64,000 bases of DNA, taken from assembly GCF_900188025.1 (NCBI RefSeq), contig NZ_FZNO01000004.1, positions 147,095 to 211,094 on the forward strand, written 5' to 3'. The notes under the pieces were generated by a model, which saw nothing but the letters and a program-made list of their open reading frames with translations, was not told the DNA's origin and searched no databases. The position numbers and the translations under genes are program-made. The DNA comes from Blastococcus mobilis (GTDB taxonomy: Bacteria > Actinomycetota > Actinomycetes > Mycobacteriales > Geodermatophilaceae). Numbering within the stretch: the first letter of the stretch is position 1; every line of letters begins with the position of its first letter. Positions 18,129 to 26,468 of this stretch are shown here, in pieces.

Positions 18129-18859
18129 CAGGCGTGTCCCCCGCTCGTCGCGACCCCGAGCAGCTCCCGGGTGCGGTCGGCGTCGGCCAGCAGGTCCGGA
18201 GCGGACCCGCTCCAGGCCACCCGTCCCTGGTCGACCACGACGGCGTCGGTCGCCATCCGGCGGACGACGGTCAGGTTCTGCTCGACGAGCAGGATCGTCA
18301 CCTCCTCGGCCGCGCGGGCCAGCACGTCGGCCACCTCGGCGACGAGGAGGGGGGCCAGCCCCTTCGTCGGCTCGTCGATCAGCAGCAGCTGGTTGTCGTT
18401 GAGCAGCAGACGCGCGATGGCCACCATCTGCTGCTGCCCGCCCGACAGCGTCCCGGCCAGCTGGCGGCTGCGCTGCTTGAGCTCGGGGAACAGCTCGTAG
18501 ACCCGGTCGTGGTGGGCTGGTGCGTCCCGGCGCTCGGCCAGGGTGAGGTTCTCGGCGACGGTCAGCCCGCCGAAGACCTCACGGTCCTCCGGGGCGTAGC
18601 CGATCCCGCGGCGGACGATCTCGTGGGTCCGGCGACCGGAGAGGCGCTGGGTCCGTCCGTCGTCGCCGGTGAACTCGACGACGCCGGTCGACGGCACCAG
18701 GCCGAGCACGGCCTTGACCGTGGTGGTCTTGCCCGCACCGTTGCGGCCCAGCAGGGCGGTGACCCCGCCGCGGCGGACGGTGAGGTCCACGCCCTGCAGG
18801 ATGTGGCTGCCCGACAGCCGGACGTGGACGTCGGTCATCCGGAGGAGGGGCGCGCTCAC
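18128..18859 (-). CDS. ABC transporter ATP-binding protein (LivF family)
   Basis: A 243-residue ATPase with Walker A GRNGAGKTTT near residue 38, the Q-loop region YAPEDREVFGGLTVAENL, signature LSGGQQQMVAIARLL and Walker B LLLIDEPTKGLAP. The set is typical of LivF, one of two ATPases driving branched-chain-type uptake. Its start overlaps the LivG stop by 4 bases. It sits on the cytoplasmic side with LivG. Confidence 0.93.
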   Translation of the reverse strand: MSAPLLRMTDVHVRLSGSHILQGVDLTVRRGGVTALLGRNGAGKTTTVKAVLGLVPSTGVVEFTGDDGRTQRLSGRRTHEIVRRGIGYAPEDREVFGGLTVAENLTLAERRDAPAHHDRVYELFPELKQRSRQLAGTLSGGQQQMVAIARLLLNDNQLLLIDEPTKGLAPLLVAEVADVLARAAEEVTILLVEQNLTVVRRMATDAVVVDQGRVAWSGSAPDLLADADRTRELLGVATSGGHA

Positions 18860-19653
18860 AGCTCCTCCCCCAGGTAGGCCTGCTGGACGGCGGGGTCGCT
18901 GGTGACCCGCGACGGGGTGTCCAGCGCCAGGAGCCGGCCGTGGTGCATGACGGCGACCCGGTCGGCCAGACCCAGCAGCACGTCCATGTGGTGCTCGACC
19001 ATCAGCACCGTCTTGCCCTCCTCGCGGTGCACGTCGGCGATCACCTCGGTCAGCCCCGCGACGTCCTCGATGCTCACCCCGGCCATCGGCTCGTCCAGCA
19101 GCACGACGGCCGGGTCGGTGGCCAGCAGGATCGCCAGCTCGAGCTTGCGCTTGTCGCCGTGGGAGAGCGCCCCGGCCAGGCCCTCGGCGCGCCGCGCGAG
19201 GCCGACACGCTCCAGGGACCGGGTCGCGACGTCGTGCGCGGCGTCGTCCGGGCGCACCCGCTGCCAGGGCCGCATGCTGCCGCCCAGCTTGGCCTGCGCG
19301 GCGAGCCGGACGTTCTCCCGCACGGTCAGCCCGGCGAACACCGAGGACGCCTGGAACGTGCGCCCCAGCCCCCGGCGGGCGCGTGCCGAGGGGCTGGCAC
19401 CGGTGATGTCGGTGCCGTCCAGGGTCACCGTCCCCCCGGTCACGGGCAGCAGGCCCGACAGCAGGTTGAACAGCGAGGTCTTGCCGGCGCCGTTGGGCCC
19501 GATGACGGCGACGAACTCACCGGGCGCGACGTCGAAGCTGACGTCGTCCACGATGACCGCCCCGCCGATGGCGCAGGTCAGTCCGGCGACCTGCAGCACC
19601 GGCGCGCCCGCGGCGGGGCGGGCGCCCGGTGCTGCATCAGTCCGGGTGGACAC
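18856..19653 (-). CDS. ABC transporter ATP-binding protein (LivG family)
   Basis: A 265-residue ATPase with a 15-residue Ala/Pro-rich N-terminal tail, Walker A GPNGAGKTSLFNLLSG, signature LSHGDKRKLELAILLA (the degenerate form common in LivG) and Walker B VVLLDEPMAGVS. The long helical insert between Q-loop and signature (LAAQAKLGGSMRPWQRVRPD) is typical of LivG. The gene starts 24 bases after the binding-protein gene and is translated in one operon with LivF, LivH and LivM. Confidence 0.92.
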   Translation of the reverse strand: MSTRTDAAPGARPAAGAPVLQVAGLTCAIGGAVIVDDVSFDVAPGEFVAVIGPNGAGKTSLFNLLSGLLPVTGGTVTLDGTDITGASPSARARRGLGRTFQASSVFAGLTVRENVRLAAQAKLGGSMRPWQRVRPDDAAHDVATRSLERVGLARRAEGLAGALSHGDKRKLELAILLATDPAVVLLDEPMAGVSIEDVAGLTEVIADVHREEGKTVLMVEHHMDVLLGLADRVAVMHHGRLLALDTPSRVTSDPAVQQAYLGEEL

Positions 19654-19677
19654 GGTGCGGGCTCCCGATCGGCGCGG

Positions 19678-20895
19678 TCAGGAGCCGGCGGTGGGCGGAG
19701 CGGTGTCCTCAGCGTCGAGCGTCTCGACGAGGACCGGGACCAGCTCGCCGTTCTTCTCCTCCAGGCGGGCCTGGAACATCGGCTGCAGGAGGGCGTGGTC
19801 CTCCTCGCGGATGGTGAGCTCGCCCTTGACGCCGTCGAACGTCCAGCCCTCGAGCGCGTCGATCATGGCCGCCACGTCGTCGCCGCCCTCCTGGATGGCG
19901 CGGACGATCATCTGTGCCGCGGTGAAGCCGTCGGGCGTGAAGAGATCGACCTCGCCGCCGTCGGCCTCGACCCGCTCGGCCATGGCCTTGCTGACGTCGT
20001 TGTCCACGGCCTCGGCGAAGAAGTGCGAGAGGTAGTCGATGCCCGTCGCCGAGGCGCCGTAGGTGGCGTAGGAGGCGCGGATGTCGAGGCCGGTGACGAC
20101 GGTCGAGGACTCGAGCACGCCCTGCTGGCCCATCGCCTGCCACATGGCCGGCGCGGTCTCCCCGGCCCAGGCGACGAAGACGAGATCGGCGCCCGCGTCC
20201 CGCGCCTGGGAGGCGAACGGCGTGAAGTCGGTGGCCGTGGCCGGCACCAGGAGCGGGTTCACGGTGGCTCCGCCCTCGGTGCCGAGGACGGCGGTGACGG
20301 CCGCGACGTTGGCCTGCCCGAAGGCGCTGTCCTGGGCCACGACGAGCACCTGCTTGCCCGCGGGGTCCCCGATGAAGGACTGCGCGGTGAGGATGTCCTG
20401 GTAGGTCTGGCGCCCCGACCGGAAGGTGTTGGCGTTCACCCCGGTCAGCGCGTCGGTGGCGGCAGGGCCGGAGATGAACAGCACGTCGTTCTGCTCCGCG
20501 AGGGGCGCGACCTGGGTGCCGACGCCGGACGCGGTGGAACCGGCCAGGATCTTGACTCCCTGCCCGATCAGGTCGGTGGCCTCCGCGACGGCCTTGGCGG
20601 GGTCGCCGGCGTCGTCGCGCTCGATGACCTCGATCTTCCGGCCGTCGACCTCGCCGGTGCCGTCGGTGGCGTAGTCCAGGCCCGCCTCGAAGCCCTGGAG
20701 GTACTGGGCGCCGTAGGTGGCCAGCGGGCCGGACTTCGAGTAGACCAGGCCGACCTGCACCGGCGCGCCGCCCTCGGAATCGCCCCCACCGCCGGAGGGT
20801 GCGGCGTTCGGACTGCCGCAGGCGCCGAGTGCGAGGGCGCCGGCCGCCGCCACCGCGAGGGTGAGGGTCCGGGACCGGGAACGGGTGCGGGGCAT
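19678..20895 (-). CDS. ABC transporter substrate-binding lipoprotein (periplasmic-binding type I)
   Basis: A 405-residue lipoprotein: signal sequence with lipobox LALGAC (Cys-26), then a Ser/Gly linker and a type I periplasmic-binding fold (VGLVYSKSGPLATYGAQYLQ, ILAGSTASGVGTQVAPLAEQ). This LivJ-like group binds amino acids, amides or other small organic acids. ATG at 20895 follows GAGGAGATCGCC. It is the first gene of the transporter operon, and an imperfect operator-like palindrome lies about 110 bp upstream. The ligand cannot be read from sequence. Confidence 0.9.
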   Translation of the reverse strand: MPRTRSRSRTLTLAVAAAGALALGACGSPNAAPSGGGGDSEGGAPVQVGLVYSKSGPLATYGAQYLQGFEAGLDYATDGTGEVDGRKIEVIERDDAGDPAKAVAEATDLIGQGVKILAGSTASGVGTQVAPLAEQNDVLFISGPAATDALTGVNANTFRSGRQTYQDILTAQSFIGDPAGKQVLVVAQDSAFGQANVAAVTAVLGTEGGATVNPLLVPATATDFTPFASQARDAGADLVFVAWAGETAPAMWQAMGQQGVLESSTVVTGLDIRASYATYGASATGIDYLSHFFAEAVDNDVSKAMAERVEADGGEVDLFTPDGFTAAQMIVRAIQEGGDDVAAMIDALEGWTFDGVKGELTIREEDHALLQPMFQARLEEKNGELVPVLVETLDAEDTAPPTAGS

Positions 20896-21003
20896 GGCGA
20901 TCTCCTCGGGGTGCGCGTCGCTGCACAAGTGGCCTGGCCCACACCGTAGGGAGGTGATGATCTTCTGCCCATGTGGGCGTGTCCCACACCCTCGCCGCGT
21001 GAT

Positions 21004-21017
21004 GTGGTGCACACCAC
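21004..21017. promoter_or_regulatory. GTGGT-N4-ACCAC inverted repeat
   Basis: GTGGTGCACACCAC lies between the transporter operon (start 20895, minus) and the phosphatase (start 21078, plus). The symmetry is of the size recognised by GntR-type regulators, but no such regulator is in the window. Confidence 0.3.
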
Positions 21018-21077
21018 CACTCACCAGGCCCGTTGTCCCGGCGGCGCACCGATCCGGCACGCCGTACCGTCGCAGGG

Positions 21078-21911
21078 GTGACCTCGACCCGCACCGGCCG
21101 CTGGGTGCGGCTCGACGGAACCACCAACACCCGCGACCTGGGCGGGCTGCCCACGACCGACGGCGGCCGCACGGTCCCCGGCCGGATCCTCCGCAGCGAC
21201 AACCTGCAGACCCTCACCGCGAACGACGTCCGGCGGCTGGTCGGCGAGATCGGTCTCCGTTCGGTGATCGACCTGCGCACGACCGCGGAGATCCTGCTCG
21301 AGGGGCGGGGGCCGCTGCGCGACGTCCCGGAGGTCACCCACCGGCACTTCAGCCTGCTGCCCGAGCGCGGCCACCACACCGACGTCTTCGCGGTGGAGGA
21401 GGACGACCCCCAGATCGACCTCCCGGCCGGCTGGGCGGAATCCCTGCTCCCTCGGCAGGTCGCGGACCACGACGCGGGCGAGTCGCCGGCCGTGCGCTCC
21501 TACCTCGGATATCTCGGTCAGCGCGCCGACAACGTCGTCGGCGCCCTGCGTGCGATCACCGTGGCCGGGGACGGGGCCGCGGTCGTGCACTGCGCGGCGG
21601 GCAAGGACCGCACCGGTGTCGTCTGTGCGCTGGCCCTGGCCGTCGCCGGGGTGCCGCACGAGGAGATCGTGGCCGACTACGCGATGACCGCCGACGTCAT
21701 CGACGCCCTGGTGGCCAAGCTGGCCACCTCACCGACCTACGCCGACGACATGGTCACCCGGGACGTCGCGAGCCACACGCCGCGGGCGGAGACCATGGAC
21801 CGGGTGCTGACCCTGCTCGAGGAGCGGCACGGCGGCCCGGCCGGGTGGCTGGACACGCACGGCTTCGGCGCGGACGAACAGGCCGCGCTGCGCGCCCGGC
21901 TGCGGGACTGA
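21078..21911 (+). CDS. Tyrosine-protein phosphatase (PtpB/IphP-like)
   Basis: The 277-residue protein carries the active-site loop HCAAGKDRTG with nucleophile Cys-172 and Arg-178, the N-terminal NTRDLGGLPT motif and LRSDNLQTLT, all typical of the atypical, PtpB-like tyrosine/lipid phosphatases of actinobacteria. No signal peptide is present. GTG at 21078 is chosen because TACCGT is 7 nt upstream. It is monocistronic, convergent with the GGDEF gene. Substrate unknown; dephosphorylation of phosphotyrosine or phosphoinositides is a family-level expectation. Confidence 0.9.
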   Translation: MTSTRTGRWVRLDGTTNTRDLGGLPTTDGGRTVPGRILRSDNLQTLTANDVRRLVGEIGLRSVIDLRTTAEILLEGRGPLRDVPEVTHRHFSLLPERGHHTDVFAVEEDDPQIDLPAGWAESLLPRQVADHDAGESPAVRSYLGYLGQRADNVVGALRAITVAGDGAAVVHCAAGKDRTGVVCALALAVAGVPHEEIVADYAMTADVIDALVAKLATSPTYADDMVTRDVASHTPRAETMDRVLTLLEERHGGPAGWLDTHGFGADEQAALRARLRD

Positions 21912-21980
21912 CGAACACCCCCGAAGGACCCTGTCCTCCGCACCGCTCGCAGGCTCGCGGCGGGACCCCGCAAGGGGGCC
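21912..21980 (+). repeat. Gene-end element copy 3 (after phosphatase)
   Basis: The stop is followed by GAAGGACCCTGTCCTCC and then CGCTCGCAGGCTCGCGG, again with a short stem around the CTCGCAGGCTCG core. Confidence 0.55.
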
Positions 21981-21983
21981 GGC

Positions 21984-24101
21984 TCAGCGGACGGTGCGAG
22001 CTCCGCGGCGGTCGCGCTGCTTGTGCCGGTACATCGCCGCGTCGGCCTCGCGGAGCAACTGCCCCGCCGTCCGTTCCCCGTCACCGCCCCGGTGCACCGC
22101 GACCCCGACGCTGGTGCCGACCGTGACGTCGGCCCCCTCCAGCCGGAAGGACTCGGTGAAGCATCCGGCGACCCGTTCGGCCAGGCGGTGCGCGTCGTCG
22201 GGGTCTGCCAGACCCGGCGCGATGATCGCGAACTCGTCGCCGCTGAGCCGGCCGACGGTGTCCCCGGGGCGCACGACGGCGCGCAGCCGGGCAGCCACCT
22301 GACGCAGCAGCTCGTCGCCGGCGGCATGGCCGAGGGTGTCGTTGACCTCCTTGAACCGGTCGAGGTCGCTGAAGAGGACGCCGAGGTGAGCGCCCGGCCG
22401 TGCCTCGGGCAGTGCGGCGCCGAGCCGATCGAGGAAGAGCACGCGGTTCGGCAGCCCCGTGAGCCCGTCGTGCGTCGCCTGGTGGCTCACCGTCTCCAGC
22501 AGCCGCGCCTTCTGCAGCGCCGTGGATGCCTGGTCCCCGACACCCCGGAGGCGCACGAGGACGTCCCCCACGAGCGAGGACGGTGCCGCACCGGCCTCCC
22601 AGCCTGCTGTCGCCACGCCCAGGAAGGTCGTGCCCGCCAGCAGCGGGACCGCCACGACGTCGGCACTGCTGATGCCCCGCAGCAGGCCGCGCAGGACGGG
22701 ACTGCTCGTCGCGTCGTCGACGATCAGCGGTGTGCGGTCGGTGAGCATCCCGACCAGCTCCGGGGTGTCCTCGGGGCGGATCTCCGCCCCCTGGAGCAGA
22801 GCGCGCTGCTCGTCGGACATCCCGTAGGCCGCCGACGCCCGGAGGACGCCGGCCCCGGGATCCCACAGCAACAGGCTGGACCGGGTGCATCCCACGATGC
22901 GCGGCAGCGCCTCGGCGACGACCTCGGTCACCGCTGCGGCGTCGGACGCCGCAGCGAGTTCGTGAGCCAGCTCGAGCAGCGCGCCGGCCCGGTCCGCCTC
23001 CTGGCGCGCGCCCTCCAGGGCGATGAGGAGGTCCAGCGCTCCGGCCGCGTGCCCCGCGTACGCCGTGAGCATCGACCGCTCGTCGCCCAGGGCGCCCTCG
23101 CCGGGCGGATAGATCGCCGCGAGCCGCCCGTGCCGGCGCCGGAAGGAAGCCACCTCGACCGCGACCGCGCCTGGCCCGAGGTCACCACCGGCCAGCAGGG
23201 TGGCAGCCATCGCGGGCACCTCGTCGACGGGCAACCCAGCACTGTGCACCAGCGGCGCACCACCGCTGGGCGCCTCCACGGCGAGCAGATAGGCGGGCGC
23301 CAGCACCGCCTCGGCAGCCCTGGCCACGATGCGCTCCAGGGCCGTGTCGACGTCGCCGCTGGCGACGAGGTCCGTGGCCGCGGACTGCAGGGTGCGCAGT
23401 TGCCCGCGCAGCGCCTGCAGCTCCGGCTCGAGGGCCCGCGTGTCCCGCCCACGCCCGCGTGAGCCGCGCCTGCGCCGGTCCCACGTGACGCGGTAGAGGC
23501 AGGCCGGGTGCCCGTCGGATTCGCACTCGCCGTGCTCGATCTGCGCCGGGGCGAGCCCGAAGATCACCGGCACGGTGCTCAGCAGGCCCTGCGCGTAGAT
23601 GCAGTCCAGCCGGGAGTGCTCGTAGCCAGGATGGAGCGTGTACCGGATCGTCGCCGACGTCCCACCGACCTGCAGCATCTCCATGGTCGAGGTGGTGCTG
23701 AACTTCGCGACCGCCCGCGGCAGCGCCCGGAACACCTGCCGGGGCGTGCCCATGGCGCGCAGCAGGATGACGATCGAGTGGGCGAGCCCGCTCTGCAGGG
23801 CGGAGGCGCCGACCCGGTACATCAGCCGGCTGTCGCCGAGCACGTCGGTGGCCGCACGGAACAGGCGGATCCGCGTGTCGTAGCTCCACCAGCGGGACTG
23901 GTCCTCCAGCTGTTCGGCGTCGTACGGAACGCCCGCCGCCTCGAGGACCCGGGTGACGGCGTCCTCACCGCCGGCCGCGCGGACGTAACGGAGCAGCCCG
24001 CCGGTCGTCGCCCCGGATGTCTCCCGCGCCTCGGCGGACGCCACCCCGGTCATGGCCGGCGCCGGGCGGGGGGAAGGACTGCGGGCGTCGCCGGGCGCCA
24101 C
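21984..24101 (-). CDS. Multidomain diguanylate cyclase with V4R-like sensor and GAF-type domains
   Basis: A 705-residue protein. Residues about 30-215 form a sensor domain ending ECESDGHPACLYRV, a paired-cysteine pattern seen in 4-vinyl reductase (V4R)-like small-molecule-binding domains. A GAF-like region follows (ELAHELAAASDAAAVTEVV onward), then a GGDEF domain beginning ATHDGLTGLPNRVLFLDRL with active-site motif RLSGDEFAII (SGDEF, compatible with activity). It should make cyclic di-GMP in the cytoplasm. GTG at 24101 has neither a clear ribosome site nor a leaderless signature; ATG at 24053 is possible. Confidence 0.85.
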   Translation of the reverse strand: MAPGDARSPSPRPAPAMTGVASAEARETSGATTGGLLRYVRAAGGEDAVTRVLEAAGVPYDAEQLEDQSRWWSYDTRIRLFRAATDVLGDSRLMYRVGASALQSGLAHSIVILLRAMGTPRQVFRALPRAVAKFSTTSTMEMLQVGGTSATIRYTLHPGYEHSRLDCIYAQGLLSTVPVIFGLAPAQIEHGECESDGHPACLYRVTWDRRRRGSRGRGRDTRALEPELQALRGQLRTLQSAATDLVASGDVDTALERIVARAAEAVLAPAYLLAVEAPSGGAPLVHSAGLPVDEVPAMAATLLAGGDLGPGAVAVEVASFRRRHGRLAAIYPPGEGALGDERSMLTAYAGHAAGALDLLIALEGARQEADRAGALLELAHELAAASDAAAVTEVVAEALPRIVGCTRSSLLLWDPGAGVLRASAAYGMSDEQRALLQGAEIRPEDTPELVGMLTDRTPLIVDDATSSPVLRGLLRGISSADVVAVPLLAGTTFLGVATAGWEAGAAPSSLVGDVLVRLRGVGDQASTALQKARLLETVSHQATHDGLTGLPNRVLFLDRLGAALPEARPGAHLGVLFSDLDRFKEVNDTLGHAAGDELLRQVAARLRAVVRPGDTVGRLSGDEFAIIAPGLADPDDAHRLAERVAGCFTESFRLEGADVTVGTSVGVAVHRGGDGERTAGQLLREADAAMYRHKQRDRRGARTVR

Positions 24102-24280
24102 CGCCGGCCGGCGGTCCCACCGGCGGCGACCGACGTCCCTGAGAGGTCCACGAGGAGACGAACGGCAGGTCAGGCCTCCGACTGGAGCCCGATGACCCGT
24201 TCGGGGGATCCCGGGAGCCGGTGCGGGACCGCGCCGCCGGGGCGGGCCGCCGAGCGGCTCATCGAACCCGGACAGCAGAC

Positions 24281-24309
24281 GACCCCGGCCTCCACAGGAG
24301 GTCGGGGTC
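24281..24309. terminator. Hairpin downstream of the 44-aa gene
   Basis: GACCCCGGCCTCC and GGAGGTCGGGGTC pair over 13 positions with one mismatch around an ACA loop, beginning 37 bases after the stop of the minus-strand gene at 24346. Confidence 0.65.
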
Positions 24310-24345
24310 GCGCTCGGAGGGCGCCGCGGTGCCGGCGCCGCCGCG

Positions 24346-24480
24346 TCAGCGGCTGTTGGCGAGGGTCAGGAGCTCGTCGCGCATCGCCGGGCTGCTCGTA
24401 CGGGCGAGGGCCTGGTTGAGCGCTCGCCGGGTACGCGCGGCCTGCCGACGCTGCTGCCAACGGGTCGTCACGCTGCTCAT
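24346..24480 (-). CDS. Small basic hypothetical protein (44 aa)
   Basis: ATG at 24480 follows GAGAGG with 7-8 bases spacing. The 44-residue product is basic and helical (TTRWQQRRQAARTRRALNQ, MRDELLTLANSR). The pattern is familiar from small conserved actinobacterial proteins, but I do not know a function. A strong hairpin lies just downstream, so this is likely a true monocistronic gene. The DNA upstream is locally AT-rich, as expected for a promoter. Confidence 0.65.
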   Translation of the reverse strand: MSSVTTRWQQRRQAARTRRALNQALARTSSPAMRDELLTLANSR

Positions 24481-24586
24481 CTGTGGTGCCTCTCATCGGG
24501 ATCGATCGCCTACACCCTTAGCAATGCAGGCATACGCCACTCTATTCCGACGAATCCTAGGTAGATCTGTAATATGACCGACGTTG

Positions 24587-24606
24587 TCTCACTCTTCGGG
24601 GTGAGA
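24587..24606. terminator. Hairpin downstream of ptsI
   Basis: TCTCAC and GTGAGA arms around an 8-base loop begin 5 bases after the ptsI stop on the minus strand. Neighbouring sequence is AT-rich. Confidence 0.45.
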
Positions 24607-24610
24607 ATGG

Positions 24611-26308
24611 TCACCTCGCCAGGAGGGCCCGCGCCGCCGCCCGGGCCGCCTGCGGTTCGTCCGCGGCCACAGCGGCCTCGGCGGCCCGCTCGCAGGTGTC
24701 CAGGTCGACCGTGGAGAGACGGCCACCGACCCGGGCGACGGCCGGAGTGGCGCACGACAGCGAGGTGATCCCGAGGCCGACGAGCACGCAGCCCAGCAGG
24801 GGGTCGGCGGCGGCCTCGCCGCAGACTCCCACCGGCTTGCCGGCCCGCCGGCCGGCCGCGGCGGTCAGTGCCACGAGCTCGAGCAGGGCCGGCTGCCACG
24901 GGTCGGTGAGGTCGGCCAGGTCCGCGGAGAGCCGGTCGGCGGCGAGGGCGTACTGGGAGAGGTCGTTGGTGCCGATCGACAGGAAGTCCACGTGCGCGAG
25001 GAGTCGCTCGGCGTGCAGCGCGGCCGACGGCACCTCGACCATCACGCCGGGCACGAGCCCGCGCGAGCGGACGGCGGCCGCGAAGCCGGCCGCCTCGGGG
25101 ACGGTGGCCACCATCGGCGCCATGACCCAGGGGGTGGAGCCGGTGCGCGACGCGGCCTCGGCGACGGCATCGAGCTGGCGCTCGAGGAGCCCGGGGTCCC
25201 GGCGGGCGACCCGCAGGCCGCGGACGCCCAGCGCCGGATTGGCCTCGTCGGGAGCGGTGGCGAAGGCCAGCGGCTTGTCCGAGCCGGCGTCCAGTGTCCG
25301 GATGACGACCTTCCGTCCGGGGAAGGCCGCCAGCACCTCGGCATAGCCGACCGCCTGCTCCTCGACGGACGGCTCCTGCGCACGTCCCAGGAACGCCAGC
25401 TCGGTGCGGAAGAGACCGACCCCTTCGGCATGGGCATCGGCCGCAGCGCGGGCTCCCGCACCGTCCTGGACGTTGGCCAGGATCTGGACGACCTGCCCGT
25501 CGCGGGTACGCCCGGGACCGGCGTAGCCGGCGAGCGCCTCGGCGGCCAGCCGGGCATCCTCCACCCGCGAGCGCGCCTCCTCGGGTTCGGGATCCACGGT
25601 GACCGTCCCCTGCTCCCCGTCGATCAGCACCGTCGCCCCTGCGGGCACGTCGTCGAGCCCGCCCACGCCGACGACACAGGGCAGCCCGAGCTGGCGGGCG
25701 ATGATCGCCGTGTGGCTGGTCGTGCCGCCCAGGCGGGTGGCCAGCCCGAGGATGCGGGCGGGGTCGAGGCCGGCGGTGTCCGCAGGCGCCAGGTCGTCGG
25801 CGAGCAGCACGGACGGCACGTCCGGCGCCGGGACGCCGGGCTCGCCCTGGCCGGTCAGCTCGGCGACGATGCGGTCGCGCACGTCGCGGACGTCCGGAAC
25901 GCGCTCGGCCATCAGGCCGCCGAGCGAGGCGAACATGTCCATGAACTGCTGAGCCGCCTCCACGGCAGCCACCGGTGCCGGCGACCCCTGGTCGATGCGC
26001 TGCTCGGCGGACGTGCGCAGGGCCCGGTCCACCGCGATACCCGCCGTGGTGCTGAGCACCTCCGCGCTGACTCCCGTGGCGGCCGCCGCGCGCGCCGTCA
26101 GCCGCGCCGCGACCAGCTCGGCCGCGGCCCGGTAGCGCTCCTTCTCCGCCTCACGCTCGCCCTCGGGCACGGCGGCACCGGGCTGGGCCGGCAGCTGCAC
26201 GGCCCCGGCCGGACGCACGACAGGGCCGACGGCGGCGCCGGGGACCACGGGCGTCCCGGTGAGGACGGCGGGACCGGTGGTCGCGGGCGAGGACAGGGTG
26301 CTCGACAT
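24611..26308 (-). CDS. ptsI: Phosphoenolpyruvate-protein phosphotransferase (PTS enzyme I)
   Basis: The 565-residue cytosolic enzyme takes the phosphate from phosphoenolpyruvate and passes it to HPr. The active-site His-199 is in GGTTSHTAIIARQLGLP. C-terminal PEP-binding motifs are EGVGLFRTELAFLGR, SIGTNDLSQYALAADR and VGVCGEAAADP with the catalytic Cys. Length is as usual for enzyme I. ATG at 26308 has GCGAGG upstream. It is divergent from the deoR-fruK-fruA-ptsH operon and shares a control region with DeoR-type sites, so the whole fructose PTS is probably co-regulated. Confidence 0.95.
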   Translation of the reverse strand: MSSTLSSPATTGPAVLTGTPVVPGAAVGPVVRPAGAVQLPAQPGAAVPEGEREAEKERYRAAAELVAARLTARAAAATGVSAEVLSTTAGIAVDRALRTSAEQRIDQGSPAPVAAVEAAQQFMDMFASLGGLMAERVPDVRDVRDRIVAELTGQGEPGVPAPDVPSVLLADDLAPADTAGLDPARILGLATRLGGTTSHTAIIARQLGLPCVVGVGGLDDVPAGATVLIDGEQGTVTVDPEPEEARSRVEDARLAAEALAGYAGPGRTRDGQVVQILANVQDGAGARAAADAHAEGVGLFRTELAFLGRAQEPSVEEQAVGYAEVLAAFPGRKVVIRTLDAGSDKPLAFATAPDEANPALGVRGLRVARRDPGLLERQLDAVAEAASRTGSTPWVMAPMVATVPEAAGFAAAVRSRGLVPGVMVEVPSAALHAERLLAHVDFLSIGTNDLSQYALAADRLSADLADLTDPWQPALLELVALTAAAGRRAGKPVGVCGEAAADPLLGCVLVGLGITSLSCATPAVARVGGRLSTVDLDTCERAAEAAVAADEPQAARAAARALLAR

Positions 26309-26379
26309 GGGTACCTCGCTGCAGGAGGAGGGCGGACGATGGGAGCGGGTCGGCGTAGTGACCAGCCTCACGAATAGGT

Positions 26380-26393
26380 GTTGACTTGTCAAC
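26380..26393. promoter_or_regulatory. GTTGAC-TT-GTCAAC palindrome upstream of ptsI
   Basis: A perfect 6-bp-arm inverted repeat 72 bases before the ptsI start, in the ptsI/deoR divergent region. TTGACT could also serve as a -35 element, so repression by occlusion is possible. Confidence 0.45.
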
Positions 26394-26403
26394 GGATCGG
26401 ACG

Positions 26404-26435
26404 TAAAACAACAGAGACACAAACCTAAAGCAACA
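26404..26435. promoter_or_regulatory. Tandem TAAARCAACA repeats, candidate DeoR/FruR operator
   Basis: TAAAACAACA at 26404-26413 and TAAAGCAACA at 26426-26435 are direct repeats spaced 22 bases, two helical turns apart, and lie 34-65 bases before the deoR start. DeoR-type sugar regulators often bind direct repeats of this AT-rich kind. Confidence 0.55.
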
Positions 26436-26468
26436 CAGTCGGACACAGCCCAGCCACCGGAGGTCCGC

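Noticed and set aside
24170..24496. 108-codon minus-strand frame overlapping the 44-aa gene
   Set aside because: The 44-codon frame has a ribosome site and a terminator behind it; the longer frame is Arg/Pro/Ala-rich without motif.
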